From Shewanella baltica (GTDB lineage Bacteria > Pseudomonadota > Gammaproteobacteria > Enterobacterales > Shewanellaceae), in NCBI RefSeq assembly GCF_900456975.1, contig NZ_UGYM01000002.1:4030001-4094000 (forward strand): a stretch of DNA of 64,000 nucleotides. Direction: 5' to 3'. Positions 44,888-54,533 of this stretch are shown here, one piece after another. Position 1 is the first letter of the stretch. Every line of letters begins with the position of its first letter. The notes under the pieces were generated by a model that made no database searches, was not told where the DNA came from, and was given only the letters and a program-made list of their open reading frames with translations. Both the position numbers and the translations under genes were made by a program.

Positions 44888-45021
44888 GCAGAAAAAGCGA
44901 GCGACCAAAGCACTAAGGTCGAAGACTGATCCTTATCTTCCACCATTGGTTCCGCAAAGAGACATTAAATCAAATGGTATGAACGAAACATAGATGCCAA
45001 AAAACGATATGCCTACCCCAC
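44888..45021. repeat. ~134-bp direct repeat, right copy
   Basis: Partner of 44349-44482. After it, up to 45491, are 470 bases with no gene or repeat that I can support, apart from the ribosome-binding site of the SMC-like gene. Confidence 0.75.
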
Positions 45022-45491
45022 TTTCTGCATTTTGCCTGTCCTCGCTTTCTACAATTTATCGCCATCCAACCCTAAAGAAGCTTATCCTACTCAACTAAAT
45101 GATTTATACACCTGTCTAATAGCCTTTAGCTGTTCTGTATCATTTGTGAGCTTATCTAAGGTTATGTTAATCGCAAACTGGTAACTTTGGTTTTACGCTG
45201 AGAAGACTTTTAACAAATATTTGTTGGAATTGGCATGCTCTGTAGAAGCAAGAATTCCATGTCACAAATCAGTCGGGATTAAATTTAGCCTGCCCCGTTT
45301 ATTTGCAGAAAGTGGCAAATGGTCTCAGGCATGAGGCGAGTAATAATGTGGCCCTAGCTTGCAGTCTGAAAGTCAAAACCATGGACGGTAGCCGTCACTA
45401 ATGGCAGAGATAGAGTTGAAGATGTCTGACTCTTTCAAAGTCAAAAAGGCTATGCCTGAACACAGCAATGTCAGTTACAAAGGAGATTCGG

Positions 45492-48137
45492 ATGGCATCA
45501 GCAGAACACGATTATCAGCTTTTTATTCAATGGCTTCATCAACCTGACAGAGAGACGCCAGAGGACGTTCGCCGCTTTGCTCGGCTCGTACTGGACAACT
45601 TTGAAAGCGTCTGTGCAACTACCCGTCATCGCAGTCAACGGTCAGTACATTTGGTTGACCTAGCACGTCAACGGTTCACCACGACAGATCCAGATCAACC
45701 TCAGATGGACGCCATTGCGGTAGGGGCTGGATGGAGCTGGCAGACATTGTGCCATATCTCTCTTGGACCATTCAGGGGCTTTAGGAATGTTGAAGACTTT
45801 GATCTCTCACGACGCATAGTATTGTTTTATGGCCCCAATGGCAGCGGCAAGACAAGTCTTTGCGAGGCGCTCGAGTTTGCCCTGCTCGGAGCAGTTGATG
45901 AGGGGGCACAAAAACGGATCGATGCAACTCAGTACCTAAGCAATATCCATGAAGGTCGGTTTGTACCTCCTCAGTTAGCGGCATTGGACGCACAAGGTCA
46001 GCGAGTTGTCGTTCAAGCGGATGCCGATGCATATCGTTTTTGCTTCATTGAGAAAAACCGTATTGACTCCTTCTCTAGGATTGCTGCAAAACCTACAGGC
46101 CAGAAAACCGAGCTAATAGCAGCGTTGTTCGGTATGGACGACTTCAATGAGTTTGTAGGGCAATTTAATGAATCGATTGATACACAGCTCTCGATTCAGC
46201 CTGTTCAAGGTCAGGAGCTAACACAAAGACGCCAAGCAATTGCTCATGACACCGAACTACTTGTTGGTGAAGCAGCCTCTATCGCAGCATTCGAGCGGGT
46301 TGAGCGAGAGTACGCAGATGCTTTCCAGACAGGATTGACATATGCGCAGTTGCAACAGGCGGTGGGTTCTGCCGAGGTTCCCTGTCGATTACAGACTTTG
46401 ATAGAAATATTAAATCAACCTGCGCCAGCCCTTTACGGCATACGGCATCAGGACCTCCTTGCTGCATTTAGTGTTGCAGATGAGGCTCAAAAGCTCGTTG
46501 AGGAGCTTGTTGGCAAGTTGGCATTACAGCAAGATGGTGCAGCATACCAAAACCTCTACTGCGCAGTTCTTGAACTACAGGCACTTTCTCCTGACCATTG
46601 CCCAGCATGCGATACTACAATTGTTGGGGAACTACACGTTCATGCCAATCCTTTTATAAAGGCTGAACAAGGTCTGGTACATCTGCGGGAGCTGACTCTG
46701 CTCAAACAACGATACCAAGCAGCTATTGATCAAAGGCGAGTCGCCTCAGATAACTTGCGCAGGTACTTCGCTAATTTTTCCCAGCGTGTTGGAGCCACTG
46801 TCAATAGTGAGCATGAGCTACTCCGCTATCTGGCAAATCCAGGTTTTCAACCTGATACTGCATGGTGGAAGATCGGGTACAACCCTACTGCCGGAGGCGT
46901 ATCGCTATCACAACAGGCGGTCAACTACGCACTTCAGTTAGAGGCGGCTGATACCGCTATCCAGCAAAATCTTAAGCAACGTGCCCAACTTATTACTGAG
47001 CGAGATCGTCTTTTCGAAGCGCGTATCGCATTGGCTGAGCATGCTGAACGACGCAAACAAGCTAGTGTAGCAATTGCAAAGGCTCGTCAACGCGTCGATG
47101 TTTTTGAAGCACAAAATACGGCACTGATCACTGCAGTTGTGGAGGAGGAGACCCGCATTGCAGCGGAGGTAAGAATTCAAGTTGCCTACAATAAATTATT
47201 GAGTCTGCTACGGCATTACCGCTCGGAGTTACCTGGAACGTTGATGGCGGGTTTGAACGACTTGGCTATGGAGCTGTACAACGAATTCAATGTCCGTGAT
47301 GCAGCAGAAGATAAGCTGGCAGCTCTACACCTCCCTGTTACTGGGGACGGTCGTATTGAGTTGAGCTTCCAAGGCTCTCCAGAAGCTCGTGTTGATGCTC
47401 TTCAGGTTCTGAGTGAAGGGCATGTCAGATGCCTTGGGTTGGCCATCCTATTAGCAAAAGCTTCTCACATCAAGGCACCTACAGTGATCTTCGATGATGC
47501 AATAAATGCTATCGACCATGAGCATCGTCAGGGTATTCGGGAGGCATTGTTCCAGAGCGAGCGCTTTGCCAATACGCAGATCATCGTGACCTGCCACAGC
47601 AATGAATTCATCAAAGACATCCAGAATCATATTGATCGTGCCCAGTGGTTATCTTACACGTTCCGTCATCACACTGGGGATCATCATCCGCGTGTTCTGC
47701 GGGATTTGCCTGCACAAGCCTATCTTATAAACGCTAGGGCTGCTATTGACCGAGGTGACCATCGTGGGGCTCTTCAACCATGTAGACAGGCGTTAGAAAT
47801 GCTCGCTAACAAGATATGGCGATGGCTCGGGCAGTGTAACCAAGGCGTAATTAGTGTCAAGTTGGCAGGCATCGGAGATCAACCCTCGCTACGAAATTTG
47901 TGCGACGGTCTTCGCGCAAGACTGAATGGTGCACGCACATTCGAACATGTTGATAAACAGCCTTTACTTGATGCAATTAATCAAATTCTCGGAATACCTG
48001 AGCAGACATTGCTATGGCAGTATTTAAATAAAGGGACACATGAGGAGCAGGATCGAGAAGATTTTGATGAAGGTGTGGTTGAACAGTTGGTTGCTTTAAT
48101 GGAGACAATAAATAGTTTGAGGCTACGTAATCCCTAA
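45492..48137 (+). CDS. SMC/Rad50-like ATPase with CxxC hook and HEPN-like C-terminus (candidate defence protein)
   Basis: An 881-residue protein. Its N-terminal ~95 residues match nothing I know. Walker A is GPNGSGKTSL (about 114-123). Long helical arms meet at a central CPACD (Cys370/373), like a zinc hook. The ABC signature is LSEGH (about 640), Walker B is TVIFDDAINAID (Asp668-Asp669, with Asp where Glu is usual), and the H-loop is VTCHSNEF (His702). The last ~150 residues are a separate helical domain with RQALE (Arg765/Glu769) and NKGTH (His850), recalling the R-x3-E...H pattern of PrrC/RloC anticodon nucleases; this likeness is inferred. AAAGGAG precedes ATG 45492. It stands alone between inverted repeats. 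Confidence 0.8.
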   Translation: MASAEHDYQLFIQWLHQPDRETPEDVRRFARLVLDNFESVCATTRHRSQRSVHLVDLARQRFTTTDPDQPQMDAIAVGAGWSWQTLCHISLGPFRGFRNVEDFDLSRRIVLFYGPNGSGKTSLCEALEFALLGAVDEGAQKRIDATQYLSNIHEGRFVPPQLAALDAQGQRVVVQADADAYRFCFIEKNRIDSFSRIAAKPTGQKTELIAALFGMDDFNEFVGQFNESIDTQLSIQPVQGQELTQRRQAIAHDTELLVGEAASIAAFERVEREYADAFQTGLTYAQLQQAVGSAEVPCRLQTLIEILNQPAPALYGIRHQDLLAAFSVADEAQKLVEELVGKLALQQDGAAYQNLYCAVLELQALSPDHCPACDTTIVGELHVHANPFIKAEQGLVHLRELTLLKQRYQAAIDQRRVASDNLRRYFANFSQRVGATVNSEHELLRYLANPGFQPDTAWWKIGYNPTAGGVSLSQQAVNYALQLEAADTAIQQNLKQRAQLITERDRLFEARIALAEHAERRKQASVAIAKARQRVDVFEAQNTALITAVVEEETRIAAEVRIQVAYNKLLSLLRHYRSELPGTLMAGLNDLAMELYNEFNVRDAAEDKLAALHLPVTGDGRIELSFQGSPEARVDALQVLSEGHVRCLGLAILLAKASHIKAPTVIFDDAINAIDHEHRQGIREALFQSERFANTQIIVTCHSNEFIKDIQNHIDRAQWLSYTFRHHTGDHHPRVLRDLPAQAYLINARAAIDRGDHRGALQPCRQALEMLANKIWRWLGQCNQGVISVKLAGIGDQPSLRNLCDGLRARLNGARTFEHVDKQPLLDAINQILGIPEQTLLWQYLNKGTHEEQDREDFDEGVVEQLVALMETINSLRLRNP

Positions 48138-48233
48138 AAAACTCACAAGAAAATGCAACAAGCAGATTGAAAAGATGGAGCTAGTGGCTCTCTGTCCTTT
48201 AGAAATTAACCTGCAACACCGAGACCACAGAAG

Positions 48234-48477
48234 TTCACCATCCCCTGCGAAGTTGCTGAAGGGTGTTGAAGAAAATCGCGTAGCGCAGACAGGACGTCTG
48301 CGTAGCTTTCGGGGTACAGGATGTACCATCGGAAGCGTTAGCGATTTTCGAATAAGCACGAAGCCACTAACCAATGCATATAACTTCGCTAGGGGCGTCT
48401 TGGAGAATCCAAGGAGGATAGGACGAGCAGTCCTCCTTGGTCGGGTGTGGGGTGAAGCCCCACGACTTTGATTTGCT
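48234..48477 (+). repeat. ~250-bp modular palindromic element, copy 3
   Basis: Starts TCCCCTGCGAAGTTG and ends GGTGAAGCCCCACGAC. It contains CAGGACGTCTG, GGTACAGGATGTACC and CCAAGGAGGA/TCCTCCTTGG hairpins. The last ~90 bases are nearly identical to copies 1 and 2. It lies 97 bases after the SMC-like gene's stop. Confidence 0.88.
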
Positions 48478-48534
48478 TTTAGAAGCAATCAAGAATGATG
48501 AGACAACCTGAACCACTATTACCAGACCAAAAAC

Positions 48535-48568
48535 AAAACCCCGACTCAGTTACCCGAGTCGGGGTTTT
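48535..48568. terminator. Strong bidirectional terminator between SMC-like gene and groL
   Basis: AAAACCCCGACTC pairs with GAGTCGGGGTTTT around an 8-base loop, with T-runs on both sides. The 170 bases between it and the groL stop hold a smaller inverted motif (GGCG...CGCC, about 48653-48703) but no gene. Confidence 0.88.
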
Positions 48569-48739
48569 CATTTTTCTCTTACAAGAATTTAGGTTTAAGC
48601 GATTAAGCTAAAGACCGCAGATGTTTTTGTGCAGGATAAAACGTTCAGTACAAGGCGCTGTGAGCGTAGCATACGTTGTGTGTATGTGAGCGAGCAGCAA
48701 CGCCGTAATCACCGATTTAAACCAGCAAAAAAGCAAAAA

Positions 48740-50398
<1,659 letters not shown>

Positions 50399-50443
50399 TT
50401 AAATTTTTAATGATTAATTGGAATGTCGAATTGATGCTGAGGA

Positions 50444-50734
50444 TTAACCCACTACTGCCATCAGGTCAGCTTCCGACAGGATCAAGACTTCTTGACCGTC
50501 GATTTTTTCTTTCTTAACGCCGTAACCTTCGTTGAAGATCACCACGTCACCCACTTTGACATCCAGTGGCTTAACTGTGCCATTTTCTAAAATACGGCCA
50601 TTGCCCACAGCAAGGATTTCACCGCGAGTTGATTTTTCAGCGGCGCTACCGGTCAGTACTATGCCACCCGCTGATGTTGATTCAACTTCTAGACGCTTAA
50701 CGATTACGCGGTCATGTAATGGACGAATATTCAT
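50444..50734 (-). CDS. groS: GroES co-chaperonin
   Basis: A 96-residue lid subunit of GroEL. The sequence is typical: [19 protein letters not shown], mobile loop [21 protein letters not shown], and [27 protein letters not shown] lies upstream of its ATG. First gene of the groSL operon. The leader carries a sigma-32 promoter and a terminator-like hairpin. Confidence 0.98.
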   Translation of the reverse strand: MNIRPLHDRVIVKRLEVESTSAGGIVLTGSAAEKSTRGEILAVGNGRILENGTVKPLDVKVGDVVIFNEGYGVKKEKIDGQEVLILSEADLMAVVG

Positions 50735-50786
50735 CTATGAACTCTCCTAATGATTTGATGCCCTACAATCGAGCCTATTTGTGATT

Positions 50787-50809
50787 AAAAAAACAGACAC
50801 GTCGGTCTG
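50787..50809 (-). other. Terminator-like hairpin inside the groS leader
   Basis: On the minus strand CAGAC (50805-50809) pairs with GTCTG (50794-50798) around a 6-base loop, followed by seven T (50787-50793). It lies between the heat-shock promoter and groS, so it would sit in the leader RNA. It may attenuate transcription or be a weak remnant. Confidence 0.45.
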
Positions 50810-50826
50810 CTCTTTTGCTGTCTGAG

Positions 50827-50855
50827 ATATGGGGCTGATAGTGTCGAGATCCAAG
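50827..50855 (-). promoter_or_regulatory. Sigma-32 (heat-shock) promoter of groSL
   Basis: On the minus strand CTTGGAT (50849-50855), 14 bases, CCCCATAT (50827-50834). This matches the sigma-32 consensus CTTGAAA-N13/15-CCCCATNT well. Transcription should start near 50818, 80-odd bases before the groS ATG. Confidence 0.85.
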
Positions 50856-50958
50856 GGCATTTACAAAAAAAACTTCAATTTTTTGATGTCGGTTTTTTCA
50901 AGTCGGCACAATCCTGCTAGAATCTCGCCTCCGCTCGCTAACAAGGCACTATTTTTCC

Positions 50959-52320
50959 ATGAAAGACAGACACGGGCTGCTAACAGCGCCAATTGGTCGT
51001 GTACTGCTCAACATGAGCCTCCCCAACTTAATTGGCATTATGACCATTCTAGGTTTCAGCCTCGCTGACACTTTTTTTATCAGCCAATTGGGCACCGAAG
51101 CCTTAGCCGCCATCAGTTTTACCTTTCCGGTGACCTTAGTGATCTCGAGCATCGCCATTGGTATTGGCGCTGGAGTCTCGACCAATTTAGGTCGGCTTAT
51201 CGGTTCGGGTAATGCCCACAAGGCCAAAGTATTCTTGCATGATGCCTTATTACTGACCTTTGGCTTGATTGCCAGTTTAGCCGCCCTGGGTAGCATTTTT
51301 ATCGAGCCACTGTTTCGCTTACTCGGAGCAAACGATGACAGCTTGCCGCTGATCCACGACTATATGATTTACTGGTATGTCGGTGCGCCGCTGCTGGTGT
51401 TGTTGATGGTGGGTAATCAGGGCTTACGTTCCACCGGCGATACTCGCTCGCCCGCGATGATTATGGCATTGGCGGCGGTCATCAATCTGATCCTCGACCC
51501 ATTATTGATCTTCGGTATTGGGCCGTTTCCACGCCTAGAAATCCAAGGCGCCGCGATTGCGACCCTGTTCGCTTGGTTGATTGCCTTATCTTTGTCGGGC
51601 TATTTGTTGATTGTTAGGCGCAAGATGCTCGAATGGGCGGCCTTTGACATCGACAGAATGCGCGCCAACTGGACTAAATTAGCCCATATCGCCCAGCCGG
51701 CAGCGCTAATGAATTTAATCAATCCATTAGCCAATGCCGTTATCATGGCGATGTTGGCACATATCGACCACAGCGCAGTGGCAGCCTTTGGGGCTGGAAC
51801 TCGCTTAGAGTCAGTGCTGTTAATAGTAGTGATGGCACTATCGTCGAGCTTAATGCCCTTTATCGCGCAGAACTTAGGGGCAGGACAGCCACAAAGAGCG
51901 AAAGAAGCCCTGCTATTATCGATAAAATTTATTTTTGTTTTCCAAACCTTACTCTATATCCCGCTGATCTTTTTAGCTGAGCCTATTGCGCACTTATTCA
52001 GTACCGATCCGCTGGTGATCGAGTGGTTGAGTTTTTATATCTTAGTGCTGCCCTGCGCCTACGGACCTTTAGGTATAGTGATTATTGTCGCAACGTCGCT
52101 CAATGCTTACCACAGACCTATGAGTTCACTGGTGATCAACCTGTGCCGCTTAGTGCTACTTATGCTACCGTTGGCGGCCTTGGGATCGTACATAGGTGAC
52201 GTGAAAGGCCTGCTGCTGGCGCTGCCTGTGACCAATATTTTGATGGGGATTGCCTGTTACTGGCTGGCGCAGCGGATCTGTGAACCGACAAAGGTCACAA
52301 CCGCTAACGCCATGAGCTAA
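50959..52320 (+). CDS. MATE-family multidrug exporter
   Basis: A 453-residue inner-membrane protein with twelve hydrophobic segments in two six-helix halves. MATE features include LSLPNLIGIMTILGFSLADTFF-like opening, GNQGLRSTGDTRSPAMIMALAA in the first half and AAFGAGTRLESVLLIVVMALSSSLMPFIAQNLGAGQ-like sequence in the second. Substrate and coupling ion are unknown. It is divergent from groS and convergent with the LysR gene, sharing four bases at the stops. Confidence 0.9.
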   Translation: MKDRHGLLTAPIGRVLLNMSLPNLIGIMTILGFSLADTFFISQLGTEALAAISFTFPVTLVISSIAIGIGAGVSTNLGRLIGSGNAHKAKVFLHDALLLTFGLIASLAALGSIFIEPLFRLLGANDDSLPLIHDYMIYWYVGAPLLVLLMVGNQGLRSTGDTRSPAMIMALAAVINLILDPLLIFGIGPFPRLEIQGAAIATLFAWLIALSLSGYLLIVRRKMLEWAAFDIDRMRANWTKLAHIAQPAALMNLINPLANAVIMAMLAHIDHSAVAAFGAGTRLESVLLIVVMALSSSLMPFIAQNLGAGQPQRAKEALLLSIKFIFVFQTLLYIPLIFLAEPIAHLFSTDPLVIEWLSFYILVLPCAYGPLGIVIIVATSLNAYHRPMSSLVINLCRLVLLMLPLAALGSYIGDVKGLLLALPVTNILMGIACYWLAQRICEPTKVTTANAMS

Positions 52321-53318
52321 AGGGAAACGAGTTCGATTTTTTGCCTAGAAAGTGGCAAAACATCATCTGAAAACGCTTCTGAAGAGGCTTTGCAGGAGCG
52401 ACGTGTACCTTGCTCGCTCATGTTAGTCGGCACGCCATTTGGCACTAACTCTTGCATTATGTAGTCGATAAAGCGTCGGCTGGCTAAACTCACATAACGT
52501 CTTGATGGATAAGCTAAGAAGCACTCGCCTTGGTGGGGCTGGATTTCAGGTAACAGCGTCACCAACTCACCGCTTTGGACATATTCCTCTACCACTTCAA
52601 CGGGCGCATACACGATACCGCGCCCTTGCAACGCAAACTCAACTGCCACTTCGACACTGTTGGAGCAGAAATTGCCTCTGACTCTCACCTCTTGCTCTGA
52701 TCCTATCCATAACTCATTGAAAATTTTTCCGTTGGATAATCGGAACAAGGAAACATTATGCGATTCAATTTGTTGTGGTGTTTTAGGTGTGCCGTGCGCC
52801 GCTAAATATTTAGGACTGGCGTAAAAACGTAAGTCAGTGGTAAAAATCGGCCGCACCACTAAATCTAAGGTATCCAACGCGGGCTCGACCACAAAAGCCA
52901 CATCGAGATTATGTTTCACCATATCGACGGATTCTGAGCTACTGATGACTTCTAAGGTGAGTTTTGGGTGCATATCCATAAAGCGGAAAATGGCTTGCAT
53001 CAAGATTTTCATGCTATGGATGGGGAACATTTGAATGCGCAGATGGCCACTGATCTCAGCATCATCATTGGTCATTTCAAATAGGGTTTCATCGAGCTGG
53101 GCCAGAATGTTTTGCGAGCGCTGGTAGAAATGGCTGCCCGCAGAGGTGAGCGTCATGGAGCGGCTCTGGCGGTGGAACAATTTAATATTCAGCTCATCTT
53201 CCAAGGCTTGCAAACGTCGACTCACGGTCGATTTGGGTAAGTTAAGTAAATCAGCCGCTTCAATCAAACTACCGGTTTCAGCAATTCGGTGGAATAACGC
53301 TAAGTCCTCTGTCTTCAT
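52317..53318 (-). CDS. LysR-family transcriptional regulator
   Basis: A 333-residue regulator with an N-terminal HTH (FHRIAETGSLIEAADLLNLPKSTVSRRLQ, about residues 8-36), a linker helix and a periplasmic-binding-type effector domain (about 90-295). It has a 30-residue tail (SCKASSEAFSDDVLPLSRQK region) beyond the usual end, whose DNA overlaps the MATE stop. I chose ATG 53318 (MKTEDLALF), because the frame upstream to 53363 adds an atypical leader. It is divergent from the RND pump genes 128 bases away and likely controls them. Confidence 0.88.
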   Translation of the reverse strand: MKTEDLALFHRIAETGSLIEAADLLNLPKSTVSRRLQALEDELNIKLFHRQSRSMTLTSAGSHFYQRSQNILAQLDETLFEMTNDDAEISGHLRIQMFPIHSMKILMQAIFRFMDMHPKLTLEVISSSESVDMVKHNLDVAFVVEPALDTLDLVVRPIFTTDLRFYASPKYLAAHGTPKTPQQIESHNVSLFRLSNGKIFNELWIGSEQEVRVRGNFCSNSVEVAVEFALQGRGIVYAPVEVVEEYVQSGELVTLLPEIQPHQGECFLAYPSRRYVSLASRRFIDYIMQELVPNGVPTNMSEQGTRRSCKASSEAFSDDVLPLSRQKIELVSL

Positions 53319-53446
53319 TTTGGCCTTAAGTTCAATCTCATTATGTGGGACTGATAATCCCAAAGTATCCCGTTTATTGCAACTACTTTAGCTGTTATCT
53401 TCGCGCTCAGAAATGCTGACAACTTGTTAACTAGGAAATCGCTACC

Positions 53447-54530
53447 ATGAAATCATATCGACTCTTGCCACTGGCTATGCTGCTTCCAGCCCTGCTCAGT
53501 GGTTGTTCGCCAGCGGAAAGTTCAGTGCAAGTGGACACTGTCCGTCCGGTTAAACTGTTTGAAGTGCTCAACGTAGAAGCTGGAGATTTCAGAACCTTTC
53601 CCGCCCGCGTTGCCGCCAATAGCCGCGCCGAATTGTCGTTCCGTATTTCTGGGCAACTCACCGAACTGACATTAGTCGAAGGCCAAAGAGTCGCTCAAGG
53701 TAGTCTGCTCGCCCAGCTTGACGATAGGGATGCCAAAAATAACTTAATGACCCGTGAGGCAGAGCACGAACTGTTAGCCGCCGACTTTAAACGTAAGGCC
53801 GAGCTGCTCAATCGTAAGCTGATTTCACAATCTGAGTTTGATAGCACACAAGCGCAGCTCAAATCGGCCAAGGCCGCCCTTGCGGCAGCACGCGATCAGC
53901 TGAGTTACACTCGCTTAACCGCGCCCTTTAGCGGCACGATTGCTAAACGTTTAGTGGATAACCACCAAATAGTGCAGGCTAATCAAGGGGGTGTTAACAC
54001 TGCAAAACAACAACTTGCTCGATGTGAGCATTCAAGTGCCCGAGGCGATGGCAGCGGGGCTGAAGCAATATACCGATCAAGCTCACTTTGCAGCTAAAGT
54101 GCGTTTTAGCGCCTTTCCCGAGCAGAGTTTCGACGCCAAATTTAAAGAATACTCCACCCAAGTCACCCCAGGTACTCAAGCCTATGAAGTAGTGTTTTCA
54201 TTGCCTCAACCTCAAGATATTCAATTACTTCCGGGGATGAGCGCCAAGTTAACCTTAGCCTTAGTTAAAGATCCAAGCGCCCTTGCATCCAGCATAGTGC
54301 CCGTGACTGCCATCGATAAACGCAATCAAGATGGCCAAGTGCAAGTATGGGTTTATCAAACCCAATCGGGTGAAGTCAAACCCACTATGGTGACGCTAGG
54401 ACGCGTAAGTAACCAAGGTGTTGAGATTTTAACGGGTATCAACAAGGGCGATCTTATCGTCAGCGCTGGGGTGTCTCAATTATCCGCAGGCATGAAAGTC
54501 AAACCACTACGCTGGCAGCGTGGAGTGTAA
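53447..54530 (+). pseudogene. RND membrane-fusion protein gene, frameshifted in a G5 run
   Basis: A periplasmic adaptor gene split by one base. The first frame (from 53447) has a lipobox LLSGC, the biotinyl-lipoyl and hairpin parts (AELSFRISGQLTELTLVEGQ, LTAPFSGTIAKRLVDN) and runs out of frame after VQANQGG. The second (VLTLQNNNLLDVSIQVPE onward) carries the beta-barrel and membrane-proximal domains to GMKVKPLRWQRGV. Removing one G from the five at 53987-53991 restores a 360-residue protein, the family length. As it stands the adaptor would be truncated at about 216 residues. It may be a real mutation, slippage or a sequencing error. Ends four bases before the pump gene. Confidence 0.85.
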
Positions 54531-54533
54531 TTG

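Noticed and set aside
45401..45544. 47-codon frame overlapping the start of the SMC-like gene in another frame
   Set aside because: No clear ribosome-binding site and it runs into the gene; the AAAGGAG inside it serves ATG 45492.
48123..48488. Frames of about 100 codons ending NPRRIGRAVLLGRVWGEAP on both strands at 22.0, 44.6 and 48.4 kb
   Set aside because: They are translations of the palindromic repeat family, not genes.
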